Positions 1-11,213 of a DNA stretch of 64,000 nt are shown piece after piece. Both the position numbers and the translations under genes were made by a program. The DNA is from Nematostella vectensis. Its lineage: Eukaryota; Cnidaria; Anthozoa; Actiniaria; Edwardsiidae. The stretch covers positions 12,941,208 through 13,005,207 of the forward strand of contig NC_064046.1 of assembly GCF_932526225.1 (NCBI RefSeq), written 5' to 3'. Each line of letters starts with the position of its first letter. Positions within the stretch are counted from its first letter, which is position 1. The notes beneath the pieces are model-generated. The model was not told where the DNA came from. It did no database searches and saw nothing but the letters and a program-made list of their open reading frames with translations.

Positions 1-1830
1 TGTAATGTACTGACTCATGACTAGCTAGAACGCTGCATAAGGTTTTGTATAATGTAATGTACTGACTCATGACTAGCTAGAACGCTGCATAAGGTTTTGT
101 ATAATGTAATGTACTGACTCATGACTAGCTAGAACGCTGCATAAGGTTTTGTATAATGTAATGTACTGACTCATGACTAGCTAGAACGCTGCATAAGGTT
201 TTGTATAATGTAATGTACTGACTCATGACTAGCTAGAACGCTGCATAAGGTTTTGTATAATGTAATGTACAGACTCATGACTAGCTAGAACGCTGCATAA
301 GGTTTTGTATAATGTAATGTACTGACTCATGACTAGCTAGAACGCTGCATAAGGTTTTGTATAATGTAATGTACTGACTCATGACTAGCTAGAACGCTGC
401 ATAAGGTTTTGTATAATGTAATGTACAGACTCATGACTAGCTAGAACGCTGCATAAGGTTTTGTATAATGTAATGTACTGACTCATGACTAGCTAGAACG
501 CTGCATAAGGTTTTGTATAATGTAATGTACTGACTCATGACTAGCTAGAACGCTGCATAAGGTTTTGTATAATGTAATGTACTGACTCATGACTAGCTAG
601 AACGCTGCATAAGGTTTTGTATAATGTAATGTACAGACTCATGACTAGCTAGAACGCTGCATAAGGTTTTGTATAATGTAATGTACTGACTCATGACTAG
701 CTAGAACGCTGCATAAGGTTTTGTATAATGTAATGTACTGACTCATGACTAGCTAGAACGCTGCATAAGGTTTTGTATAATGTAATGTACTGACTCATGA
801 CTAGCTAGAACGCTGCATAAGGTTTTGTATAATGTAATGTACAGACTCATGACTAGCTAGAACGCTGCATAAGGTTTTGTATAATGTAATGTACTGACTC
901 ATGACTAGCTAGAACGCTGCATAAGGTTTTGTATAATGTAATGTACTGACTCATGACTAGCTAGAACGCTGCATAAGGTTTTGTATAATGTAATGTACAG
1001 ACTCATGACTAGCTAGAACGCTGCATAAGGTTTTGTATAATGTAATGTACTGACTCATGACTAGCTAGAACGCTGCATAAGGTTTTGTATAATGTAATGT
1101 ACTGACTCATGACTAGCTAGAACGCTGCATAAGGTTTTGTATAATGTAATGTACTGACTCATGACTAGCTAGAACGCTGCATAAGGTTTTGTATAATGTA
1201 ATGTACTGACTCATGACTAGCTAGAACGCTGCATAAGGTTTTGTATAATGTAATGTACTGACTCATGACTAGCTAGAACGCTGCATAAGGTTTTGTATAA
1301 TGTAATGTACTGACTCATGACTAGCTAGAACGCTGCATAAGGTTTTGTATAATGTAATGTACTGACTCATGACTAGCTAGAACGCTGCATAAGGTTTTGT
1401 ATAATGTAATGTACTGACTCATGACTAGCTAGAACGCTGCATAAGGTTTTGTATAATGTAATGTACTGACTCATGACTAGCTAGAACGCTGCATAAGGTT
1501 TTGTATAATGTAATGTACTGACTCATGACTAGCTAGAACGCTGCATAAGGTTTTGTATAATGTAATGTACTGACTCATGACTAGCTAGAACGCTGCATAA
1601 GGTTTTGTATAATGTAATGTACTGACTCATGACTAGCTAGAACGCTGCATAAGGTTTTGTATAATGTAATGTACTGACTCATGACTAGCTAGAACGCTGC
1701 ATAAGGTTTTGTATAATGTAATGTACTGACTCATGACTAGCTAGAACGCTGCATAAGGTTTTGTATAATGTAATGTACTGACTCATGACTAGCTAGAACG
1801 CTGCATAAGGTTTTGTATAATGTAATGTAC
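1..1830. repeat. 52-bp tandem array, 35 copies plus a 10-bp partial unit
   Basis: A perfect 52-bp period runs from base 1; the window opens inside the array. Units begin tgtaatgtac and end ggttttgtataa. Almost the only variation is one T-to-A change (TGTACTGACT to TGTACAGACT) in copies 6, 9, 13, 17 and 20, starting at 261, 417, 625, 833 and 989. Copies 21-35 look identical. The unmutated unit contains TGACTCAT, an AP-1/bZIP type site. The array lies in a GOT2 intron and stops 33 bp before the acceptor of the first visible exon. Confidence 0.97.
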
Positions 1831-1863
1831 AGTATACTTGAAGTTTTTTTGTTTTTCTCCAAG

Positions 1864-1951
1864 GTTTGCTGGGCTTGGTGTGAAACAGTACCGCTATTTT
1901 GACCCTTCAACTTGTGGCTTTGATTTTAATGGCTGTCTTGAAGACATCTCA
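1864..1951 (+). CDS. GOT2: GOT2 exon a (first visible)
   Basis: The acceptor is ctccaag and the donor gtaagt. It encodes [20 protein letters not shown] and onward to EDIS. The first base completes a codon from the preceding, unseen exon. Confidence 0.93.
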
Positions 1952-4900
1952 GTAAGTACATTTTTTTGCTTTGTAGATGAACTATGACATGGTGTTACTT
2001 TTGAGTTTGCTTTAATGTTTTCTTTTGTTAAGCCAGTGGTACATATGCATATTTTGGGTTAATATTTTTAGTCTTCGGTGCCCAAGGGCCAAAGACTATT
2101 GTCCTCGTTGATGTCTGTGCTGCGATGTGATGTGAAGTTTGAAATTAAGGCTGCACGTGTTGATAGCGTGATTTAAGCCTCCGTACATGACCAGTCTGTA
2201 AAGTAATTCCTTTGCTATTCTATAATGTGAGTTTCAAGGATTTAACCAACAGACACTACAGTATCTATTCACTCGCCTATACGGAGAGAAGACACAATAG
2301 AATAGCTGAAAGAAGGAGAGTTCTACAGTTTACATCTTGTAACTGAGATATTACCTTGGTAATTGTCCCCTTTCTTTAAAACAACAAAAGAAATAGAGAC
2401 ACCAAAGCAGAAAAACAGAAGAAGCAGAAGTTTTCGTGATACTTTTCCTGACTTGGAAGAGTGTTTCTCAAAGCTAGCCTGCGTAGCAAGCGTTCCTGTG
2501 TGTTTTGAGCGAAAGGAAACCCAGAGAAACAGAGGAAACCTGTGATAAGTTCAATCTGGTTTCTGGGTTTCTTTGTGCTAGAAACACACAAGAACGCTTG
2601 CTACGCAGGCTAATTCTCAAAGCAAGCAGTAGTGACCTTGTTGTTTACAGATAAGCCAGATAAGCAAATTATAATTTTCAAAGTAAATCATTAGATTGGC
2701 TAATAATTATTGAAATTCAATAAAAGAATTGATATTTGTCAACGTCTGTAGACAACCGGCACCCCAAACAATCCTGTCGCATTGGCACTTTTCGAAAAGA
2801 AGACAAAGAACAGTAAATAAAGTCTCATTTTGTAGCAAAACTTCCAATAACTTTGCAAAGCTGTTAACATTTTTTGGGCCCACAGTGACAGCTAACTGTC
2901 AAATCACTTAATAGAGATGAAACCTGATTGGCTTGTAGGGAATCCACTCAAATGAAGTGTGCCATGATTGGCCCACTTCTTTCCGGGCAGTGGAATGGTA
3001 TCCTCTTTGATGAAGACTTGCTGCAACTCAACACAACTTGAAACTGGTGCGATTTAGTCAGCAAAAAAGCAGTGAATTGAATATTTCAACTTGGCTAATC
3101 CAAGATGAATAGTTGACCTATAAATACAGTACATTTGAAAATATCTGGGGAAAACATTGTTTGTCCGTGCCGCGTGTATTGGAAATGGTACGCGCTGTTT
3201 GGCTTAGCTACTTGTTATCTATCAGCTGATAGATAGTGGAAAGGCATGCATTTTAAGCTAAATTATTTGAAGACTTCAACTATTCGCTCATAGAAATCTC
3301 AAGACTCCATTTAGGAGCTTTTTAGTGGCAACTGCCTAGAGTTTGCTGTTTTCCATCATGGGTGTAGAATTACGTGCAACATGTTAACAATTGACACAAT
3401 GAAGACTAATGTACCCATAGGTACCTATTTTTAAAGCAGTCCTCACTCAATGGATGATAGTTTTTATTTGTATGCTTTAACAATCAACAGCACACAGAAA
3501 ACAGTAGTGTCTAAACATTTTTTTTGGTCATCCAATATCAGACTAGCAAAAATATTTTTTTTCAATGTGACCTTTTAAGCCAATTAGGGAAAATAAACCA
3601 TAATTTGTGGTATCTTTACTGTGATGTTTACTTGTTTGTTACTGTAATAGGAGAAAAAGATGTGAAAATAATATATAAATGCATATATAAATTAAAAATA
3701 TATATAATTAATAATATTACATTTCTTTGTCTAGAAAATCCCAGAGAAGTCAATTATCATGTTCCATGCATGTGCTCATAACCCTACTGGAGTGGACCCT
3801 AAGGTATGTGCCACACCCATTACGGGGGTTTCATTAGGTCCCTGAAGCAGGCAGAACTGACAGCTATTTTCCCCTGAGCACCAGGTACTGTTTAAAAAGT
3901 TGATTTAAGTTTTATTCGAACTAATAAAATAAAATAACTTCCACCTCCTACTCTTTAGCCTGGTTTCCATATAGTCGTAACAGTCTTAAGGTTCGTAAAA
4001 GTTGTCTGAAAAAAATCCTCACAACCCTTACAGCTATATGGAAACACTCGATGGGACGACCCTTACGACAGATATGACCAAAGCGACGGGTCATTTCACA
4101 GTTGTCAGAGATCTTTATGACTGTTACGACCGGAAATGAGCGTGGTACGACTCAATTTTTTTAATGGAAACACTCTCAAGAGACAATGCATAGGGCGCTT
4201 GGTTGTTGCTTACAACCTGAAACAAGCGTGAGGAGTTTTATGGTAGAAGAACAAGTGTGTTGGACAATAGCTACTCCCTCTTCTGGAAAATAGTTTGGAC
4301 TCAAAATCTGGGTCATCGACATCAACCATCTCTTTCTCTTCTCCTTTGTACATATGCGCAAAGAAGCAAATAACAAACCAAAAGCCTCGCTCTTTTGTTT
4401 ACTGGTGCCATTATGTTTGTTTTTTTGCACGCAGAGTTGGTAGTCTCTTTGCATATAACCGGTACAACCAAATGGAAACCAACAAACATTAGGGTTGTAT
4501 CGGTACTACACAAGTCGTGTGTTCACCTCGGGGGCCAACCATAGACAACTGTTACGACTGTATGGAAACCAGGCTTTATCAATCTCCGCCGTCTACTAGA
4601 AAACTTGAAGAATTTCGATCAACTTCTCCTTTATTATTGCCCACAATAGTTTATTTGCAAAGAAACTTCAAAATAACCATCCACATTGTAGCCTGATATT
4701 TTATTAATGAAATTTGATTGAAAGTTTCTCGGTTACTTGCTTGGATTACCCAATGGAAATGCGGGAGCATAAAATGGCAGTGTGATTGACCTTTTTTAAT
4801 GAAAAATCTGCATGAAATCATAGCTATTTGTTAACAGATTGATTAACTTAAATTTTTTTATAGAATAATCTCACATTTTATATGTATTTATCAACTATTC

Positions 4901-7416
4901 TTCTCTTTCAGCGTGAGCAATGGAAGGAGTTATCTGCAGTGGTTAAGGTTAGTCTTCTCAGATTTTTTACTACTACTTTGCTAGTAACTGATGTTTTTTC
5001 CCCAACAGACACGGAACCTTTTCCCATTCTTCGACATGGCCTACCAAGGTTTTGCTACTGGTGATACAGACCGTGACGCACAGGCCGTCAGAATGTTTAT
5101 TGAGGATGGACATAAGATTGTCCTTGCACAGTCTTTTGCCAAAAACATGGGTCTTTATGGTAAGATGTAAGTTAGTATCTCAAACCTGACAGCCTCTTTT
5201 GGTTCCAAAGATAACCAAGGATACACTTGTAAATGCAATCACCATAAGGGGAAGGAAGTGGATTTTGAAAAAGAAGATAGAATATCATTTGTATTCGACC
5301 ATTAGTGCCATAACAAACGTTATTACCATCATCATCATCGCCTTCACTATCGTCATCAAACATCGCCATAATCGTTGACATTGTTATCATCATCATCGAC
5401 ATACAGTAATCACCATTGTTATTGTCATATCATCACCAGCAAAGGGGGTTTTACAGGAATACATTATTGTGTAAAATAAATAAGAAAAGACACAGTTTTG
5501 TCAGCCAAGTAGGAGGGTTGTGTGTATGTGTTTTCTCTGTGCACACCCTTAGCTAAGTGCCTAGTATTAATAGTAGTAGTAGTAGTATGTTCAGTCTATT
5601 TGTTGGCCCTAGGGTTGGGCTCATGGCCTACTTGTTAGACCTCAGAGCCTATCTAATCTTCTTTATTAGGTGAAAGAGCAGGCATGGTATCTGTGGTTGG
5701 GGAGTCTAAAGAAGAAGCAGACAGAATTCTTTCCCAAATAAAGATCCTTATCCGACCCATGTACTCTAGCCCTCCCATCCATGGGGCAAGGATAGCGGGG
5801 CTGGTCCTGAGTGACCCTGCCCTGAGAGCCCAGTGGGAGACGGAGGTAAAGGGTATGGCTGACAGAATCATCTCCATGAGGCAGCAGCTCAGGGATAACT
5901 TAAAAAAGCAAGGTAAATATTACTCTCTATTTGTCTGTAATGTTGCGGGATGTAGGGGAATGTTTATGGGCCATTCCTTAAGGACTGACCCAGACTTCGT
6001 CGGCAATTTATTGTGGGAGGGGGGTGGAGCAAGTCAACTGCCCTCAAAAATGTTGATCAAGAAAAAAATTACCAAATTTTGCCATATTTAGATGGTTGTT
6101 CCATGTCAATTGGTAACAACATTTCATTTGCAAGCCTTTAGCTCAAAAGTGCTTGAGTAAGTTGGACACACCTATGTTTTAGGGGGGGGGGGGGAGTAAG
6201 GGGGATACTGGATTAACAAATAGGAAACTCCTCTATTTTGAGCTATTCCTAGCCACACATTTGAGTACTTTTCAACAATAATCTTCGATGATTGTACACA
6301 TCTTGACCTGCCTTACTCATTCTGTTCAGGGTCGTCACATGACTGGTCTCACATCACCGACCAGATTGGCATGTTTTGCTTTACTGGAATGAAACCAGAC
6401 CAGGTAAGGGAGCGGTCATTAATTACCGGAGGGGGAGGGGCAAATATATGGGGGCTACGTTTTTTGGGCGCGGATTTAGGGGGGTCCCATTTTTTTATCT
6501 GTCAAAGGTGGGCCATATTTTTTTGGGTGTCGAATTTAAGTCTGGTTTGAATATAATACTGAGCAAGAGAGTCATTGTTGAAATGAAAATTTTATTTAGT
6601 TCACAATGTTTAATACTATTGTATATCTAGTTCCATATTGTTCAGGTACCAATCTCATGGTTGACAGACAACGCTGCCCGTTCAAATCAGTTGGACAAAA
6701 CGAATACTTTAAAATGTTGCAAAACCTAGACTCAGATGTCTTTGTTAAAATTGTCGACGACGTAGTCGTTTTCTAGCGACACCAGTATTTGTTGTTTATC
6801 TATGTGCCACTCTTAAACTAGCGAAAGTACAGGTTCATACTTAAATTAAACAGGACAAAATTGCCATGCTAGCTGATCTATATTTAAGTAAAGGTTATAT
6901 TCAGTTACACTCAGTATGTATATCAAGTCTCTGTTGTTTTACTGAATATAAAAATGTGGAGGTGGTGGTGGTGATGGCGGGGGGGGGGGGGGGGGGTTGC
7001 AAATTTTTAGGCGTCCGGTCTAGGGAGGGGGGTCACGATTTTTGGGATTGGATTTTAGGGGGAGGGGGAGACAAAATTTTGAGCCCAGGGTTTTGCAAAA
7101 TTACCGCCCCCCCCCTCCCACCCCAGTAATTATTTACCGCTCCCTAAATTAAATACTTTCCTGTTTTTATTTCTTTCAAACAATACATACCGGTTTGACT
7201 GGATTTGCGCTCACCATTTAGTCGTGTTGTCATACTGGTTTGACTAGCTTATGAACACTCTGTACCGGTTTGACCTGTTTCTGGTTTTTCTAGGTCGAGC
7301 GGCTTATCAAGGAGTTCTCCATCTACCTAACCAAGGACGGTCGTATCTCCGTGGCTGGCGTGACATCCGGGAGTGTTGAGTACCTGGCGAGTGCGATGCA
7401 CGAGGTCACGAAATAA
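1864..7416 (+). CDS. GOT2: Mitochondrial aspartate aminotransferase (3' part, seven exons)
   Basis: This is a PLP-dependent enzyme that interconverts aspartate plus 2-oxoglutarate with oxaloacetate plus glutamate; in animals this form acts in the mitochondrial matrix and the malate-aspartate shuttle. Seven exons (1864-1951, 3735-3803, 4912-4947, 5009-5159, 5670-5912, 6330-6403, 7294-7416) join in frame to 260 C-terminal residues. Visible landmarks are [40 protein letters not shown], the PLP-lysine segment [25 protein letters not shown], and [11 protein letters not shown] with the substrate-carboxylate arginine. It ends EVTK-stop, as in vertebrate GOT2. Wording such as [15 protein letters not shown] favours the mitochondrial over the cytosolic paralogue. 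All junctions are GT-AG. The start and targeting peptide lie outside the window. Confidence 0.95.
2476..2611. mobile_element. Fold-back MITE in GOT2 intron
   Basis: The outer arms are agcctgcgtagcaagcgttc at 2476 and its reverse complement ending at 2611. Pairing continues imperfectly inward through the aaacccagaaacc region, giving arms of about 50 bp around a short centre. There is no coding capacity, consistent with a small non-autonomous element. Confidence 0.8.
2620..3734. other. GOT2 intron, AT-rich, no gene seen
   Basis: The rest of the intron between exons a and b shows only AT-rich unique sequence and short homopolymers. Confidence 0.7.
3735..3803 (+). CDS. GOT2: GOT2 exon b
   Basis: Encodes [19 protein letters not shown] then VDPK between tctag and gtatgt. 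It contains the HNPTG substrate/PLP-binding asparagine motif. Both ends are phase 0. Confidence 0.95.
3957..4575. mobile_element. TIR element of about 620 bp, AGCCTGGTTTCCATA family
   Basis: The left end reads agcctggtttccatatagtc and the right end is its near-perfect reverse complement finishing aaaccaggct; the arms extend through cgtaacag for about 27 bp. A further internal copy of atatggaaac lies near 4038. The interior has no recognisable transposase, so it is a non-autonomous DNA element. Confidence 0.8.
4912..4947 (+). CDS. GOT2: GOT2 exon c (36 nt)
   Basis: Encodes [12 protein letters not shown] between ctttcag and gttagt. It matches the PEQWKEIATVVK segment of animal GOT2. Confidence 0.93.
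5009..5159 (+). CDS. GOT2: GOT2 exon d
   Basis: Encodes [19 protein letters not shown] and on to the PLP-lysine motif [10 protein letters not shown]. The glycine codon is split across the next intron (donor gtaaga). Confidence 0.95.
5320..5440. repeat. Imperfect (CAT/ATC)n trinucleotide stretch
   Basis: Degenerate catcatcat / atcatcatc runs in the intron between GOT2 exons d and e. Confidence 0.7.
5670..5912 (+). CDS. GOT2: GOT2 exon e (largest visible)
   Basis: Encodes [20 protein letters not shown] then [19 protein letters not shown] and [20 protein letters not shown]. Acceptor ttattag, donor gtaaat. Confidence 0.95.
6330..6403 (+). CDS. GOT2: GOT2 exon f
   Basis: Encodes [19 protein letters not shown] then MKPDQ. 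The donor gtaagg is partly formed by the target site of a TIR element inserted directly at the intron start. Confidence 0.95.
6408..7144. mobile_element. Harbinger-like TIR element (737 bp) abutting GOT2 splice donor
   Basis: The left end GGGAGCGGTCATTAATTACC and the right end, reading inward on the opposite strand as GGGAGCGGTAAATAATTACT, form inverted termini followed by G-rich stretches. TAA flanks both sides (6405-6407 and 7145-7147). A 3-bp TWA duplication is typical of PIF/Harbinger elements. The interior has poly-G tracts near 6181 (just outside the element) and 6979 and no transposase, so it is non-autonomous. Confidence 0.75.
7294..7416 (+). CDS. GOT2: GOT2 terminal coding exon
   Basis: Encodes [20 protein letters not shown] then [20 protein letters not shown] and TAA. 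The arginine of GRISVAG is the conserved substrate-carboxylate ligand. Confidence 0.96.
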   Translation, partial: VERLIKEFSIYLTKDGRISVAGVTSGSVEYLASAMHEVTK

Positions 7417-7636
7417 ACCTTGCGTGACATGGCACATGTTAGGATCATAGCATATTTTTACTAATATAAAAAGATATATTAAAAGAATCTTGCGGCTTTA
7501 ACTAGCTTAGCTGCCGAGACTGGTACGTAAACACATTACGGAAATGGCGCAAAAAAAGGAAAACAAGTTTCTTCCCCGCAATTTTATCTTGATCTATCTA
7601 GGATAGGGCTTTCCCTGGAAAACGAAATTTCCTTGT

Positions 7637-7642
7637 AATAAA
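7637..7642 (+). terminator. Candidate GOT2 polyadenylation signal
   Basis: AATAAA about 220 nt after the GOT2 stop codon, in an AT-rich 3' region. Confidence 0.55.
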
Positions 7643-7649
7643 TTAAACA

Positions 7650-10519
7650 AAAAGTGTACTTTTCATTTTCTTTTGAAGAAAATTTAATAAAAGACTGATA
7701 ACAACTTGCCGGGATTTTCGCTTCAACTAAAGTTTGCCCCGAATCCCAAACGTCCATTGCACTAGTGTGGGGTCAAAACTCTACATAAGGGGAGAGGGGT
7801 GGACGGACAAATAATACTACAAAAATGTACAAGGAGCTAGTCAAGGGGGGGGAGGGTGTGGAGAATATACAATCCTCCCCCTGGGTCCACACATTTTTTC
7901 AGAAGGTAGCGCTCCTCCTACATCAGTTATACTCTGCTTTGCTACCCTTCCTAGATATTGAGCCCATAGCATTCTAGTCAGGAAGCAAATGTCATAAATT
8001 GAAGTCCCGTGGGATTTTCGTGGTGAAAGCAAACCACAAAGCATATTTTACGTGATTAAAGTAATGTCGGCCATCTTGGATTTTTTGGGTGGTCGTAAAA
8101 AGCAGGTAACAAAATTGCCGACAATATACCTTGTGTTCAGAACACAGGCGGGCCAGGAATTAGAATCAGTCCATTTTGATTCTTCAGGGAAATAAAATAT
8201 AATTTGAAGTTGTGTCTTGAATGTTTTCTCAATAAAGCTAGTTGCATTACTATAATATTAGCCTAGTGTTCAGAAGGGTCCTCGTTACATAACTAGATCA
8301 GATGGTTTGCTTTCACCACGAACATACCATGGGATTATACATGCTCCCTGACTTTTTACGTTTTACGTTTCTTGTCCCTCTCGCTAGGATGTTGCATGCA
8401 AAGCACTAAATATTTCTACAACATTTCCATGTGACAATGCGCTCTCTGACTATTCTTTATACTTCACAAAGGCATATATGGCCATATCGTAAAGGTATAA
8501 AAAAAAATAACTATAGACATAACTATAACAGACTGAATAAATAAGCTAAATAGATGCCAGGAAAGTATCGATAGTGGGCTGAGTGATAGTACTAACTGGA
8601 AGGCCATTCCACATTCTTATTGCTAAAATTGACGTGTACCCAAATGGCACGTGAAAATAGGGCCATCAACAACAGATCGAGACTGTCAAGAAATCATAGG
8701 TAGTATGGAAGTATGTTTTTGTCATTAAATAAAGATTCTCATCCCTCGAGCCAACTTGTCTGCAAAAGGGTCAAATTTCATGTTAAAGGTCACAAGAAAA
8801 CGCAAGTTCTTATCCAAAAGTTTTGGGTTCAGGAGCCAAGTATGTTTAAAAACAAATAACATCTTGAAAGAAAACACTGACCTCTTTTCCTGTTTTTATA
8901 CCCTTATCCTCACACTAGTATTGTTCGATTTCTTTGGTTTGTGCGCAAATTAGGCCTCTCTGTCAGACGAACCAATCAAAACGGAAAACGGATATTGATC
9001 ATTTGCATGCATCCTCCTTATTTACCAAAAATGCCGGAGAAGCAAATAGAGCTCGGGGAATTAAGCCCCTCGATAGCAGGCAAGGAAAACAGGTATGTCT
9101 TGTTCAAACAATAACAATGACGAGACTATTTATTACAATATTCAGCTGCCCTCTAAATGATAACCACATATGATTATTTATCTTGCACCATTGTTATCTG
9201 TACTCTCCTTCGCTTGTGGTAAATGTAGTCAAATTGCCAACCAACCGGGAGAACGCTGAGGTATCATAAAAGGTAACAGAGAACTCCATTTAACTTTTTT
9301 GGTCATATGTATAAAATATACAAAACATTGATGCTTAATTCATTTGCACTTCAGGACTGTAAGAGCGTATTGGGTGTACAAATGTTCACATGTATATCTA
9401 TGATAACAGAATTGCGTTCAAGCTACCCCTCTAAGGCCACTATGACAACCCCCTTCCCTCCGTTTCCATATTAGACAAGAGGAATACCACACGACTCACA
9501 AGAACAGTTAAGACTGCAATAAGTCGGGGAAAAAATCAGCAAAATCGTACGACAGAGCTCTGTTGGTGCACTCAACCGAAAAATATACACCGGAAAACTT
9601 CACTAATTTAGAAGCTATATTCAGCAAAAATAAAAAAAACTCGTAAAGCACCGGCAAGTTAAAAAAAACGGGTCGGAAGTAAGGAGAAACCGTGTTTTTT
9701 TTTGTTCGGATACATCGTCATTTAATAATGTGGGATTGGGTATGTAAGGATGGTTTTCCGGTACTCTATGCTCCAGTGAGTATTCAAAGTTATTCAAATC
9801 AGTGCGATTTTATAAATTATAAAATTTATAAAAAACAACAAATTGAAAAGTCTGTGTTTATTTAATGCTATCAATCTGCAGCAACATAGCAAAAAGTCGG
9901 CTTTTAACTGATACGTTTTTTTTAAGAAACTAAAGGCTCAATAGCTGTATCACTGAGAGCGTTAGGTCTAGAGGCATGTTAAGTACAAATTCAAACATTT
10001 TTGGAATACGGAAAAGCTATTCAACTAGAACCTGTTGACCAAAATTTGTCTTCCTTGATCAGTTATGAAACAAAGGCACCCGATGACTTGTTTCGGTAAA
10101 TTATCTGTTCGAAAGTAAAAGTTTCGCAAACTGGCAAAGGTCAGCATATTCGGAAAGGTCAGCAGATCACATTAATTAAATTTATGAAAATAACTTTTCA
10201 ATGAATTATTTCTTCCTTTTACCTCTAGTTACCTGCTTTGTTTCTCTACCTATAAACAACAAAAGACAATACATTCTCTTATAATACCTCGAGGGTTGAT
10301 TTCTTTATCTTTTTTTTTTATTGCTTCGAAGATGAGGTGTGGAGAAAGGGGAAGGCAATCACTTGTTTTTTTTTTCATTTGTAAGCCTAGTTGCTTTGCT
10401 GTTGGCCGTCTCGATCAGCATTTGCTGACACAAGACAAAAGAAATATGGCAAGCCACAGCTCGTATCATCGCATGATCTAAAAAACAACACTTGCTTTGA
10501 AAAGCTAGCGTCTCGCTGA
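7650..10519. other. Intergenic region between GOT2 and SLC22, no gene seen
   Basis: About 2.9 kb with only short open frames lacking recognisable motifs. It contains the inverted repeat at 8017-8322 and scattered homopolymers. SLC22 5' UTR exons could lie here but cannot be identified by eye. Confidence 0.65.
8017..8322. repeat. Inverted-repeat element, about 300 bp
   Basis: ttcgtggtgaaagcaaacca at 8017-8036 is exactly reverse-complemented at 8303-8322. The outer flanks (gggat / atggga) are also partly inverted. It may be a MITE with 20-bp arms. Confidence 0.65.
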
Positions 10520-10769
10520 CAATGTGTAGTTCCAGAAAATATCCATACCCCCCCCCCCCCCCATTGAGGGGATTGGAAATTCCGGGGGGTGGGGGGTTCA
10601 GACGACCAAGAATTTCCAGAGGGAAGGGGGGTTAAATGCCCTTTTTCCTTGACAGTTAACGTATTTATCTTTTTCCATGGGGTTGGAAATACCAGAGGGG
10701 TGGGGTAGGGGGCCATACCTCCGACCCCCTCAATAGGGGCCGTGTGGATATTTTCTGCAACCACACAAT
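10520..10769. mobile_element. MITE immediately upstream of SLC22
   Basis: About 30-bp imperfect TIRs: acaatgtgtagttccagaaa at the left, and the right end read inward as gcattgtgtggttgcagaaa, both continuing into atatcca and a gaggg-type core. The interior is rich in G and C homopolymers. It ends about 160 bp before the SLC22 start codon, so it may contribute promoter or 5' UTR sequence. Confidence 0.75.
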
Positions 10770-10928
10770 GCATCCGCCGTTTATACAGGGGTAAACCCCA
10801 ACATGGCTTTTCCCTGTCATGCGTCAAAAACTGTATGTTGAATCCGGATGATAAAAGCTGATCAAGAGTACCAACGGGATAATGTTACACCAAATTATAC
10901 CAATGATCAACTCATTTTTTACCCCAGC

Positions 10929-11213
10929 ATGACTCTGACAGCCGACCAGGCAGTGGAGAAGGCGGGAGGTTTTGGCTGGTATCAGCTCCGCGTCTTCGCG
11001 GTCATCAGCTACGCCGTAATTTTCTGCAGCTGTGTGCTGATGGTGATGACGTTCAGTACAGCGGAACCCCCCTGGCAATGCGTAGCTAACAGCTCGTGTA
11101 ACTTCACCGGGACCTTTAAACCGGGGGATGCTAATTATGAAAAGCGCTGTTTGATGGCCCGGGATCAGTGGGAATTCGCCATAGATGCAGGGTTCGACTC
11201 TATTGTCACTGAG
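10929..11213 (+). CDS. SLC22 exon 1
   Basis: Encodes MTLTADQAVEKAGGFGWYQL, TM1 and the glycosylated extracellular loop to FDSIVTE. Donor gtatta. The frame is open upstream to an ATG at 10848. Confidence 0.9.

Noticed and set aside
1-1830. CRISPR-like direct repeats (also 52040-54235)
   Set aside because: Units are contiguous with no unique spacers, and the genome is eukaryotic; ordinary satellites.
10387-10827. 146-codon - strand frame upstream of SLC22
   Set aside because: It lies across the G/C-rich MITE at 10520-10769 and has low-complexity content.
10848-10928. Upstream in-frame ATG of the SLC22 gene
   Set aside because: It would add a 27-residue polar leader before the usual SLC22 start; possible but less likely than 10929.
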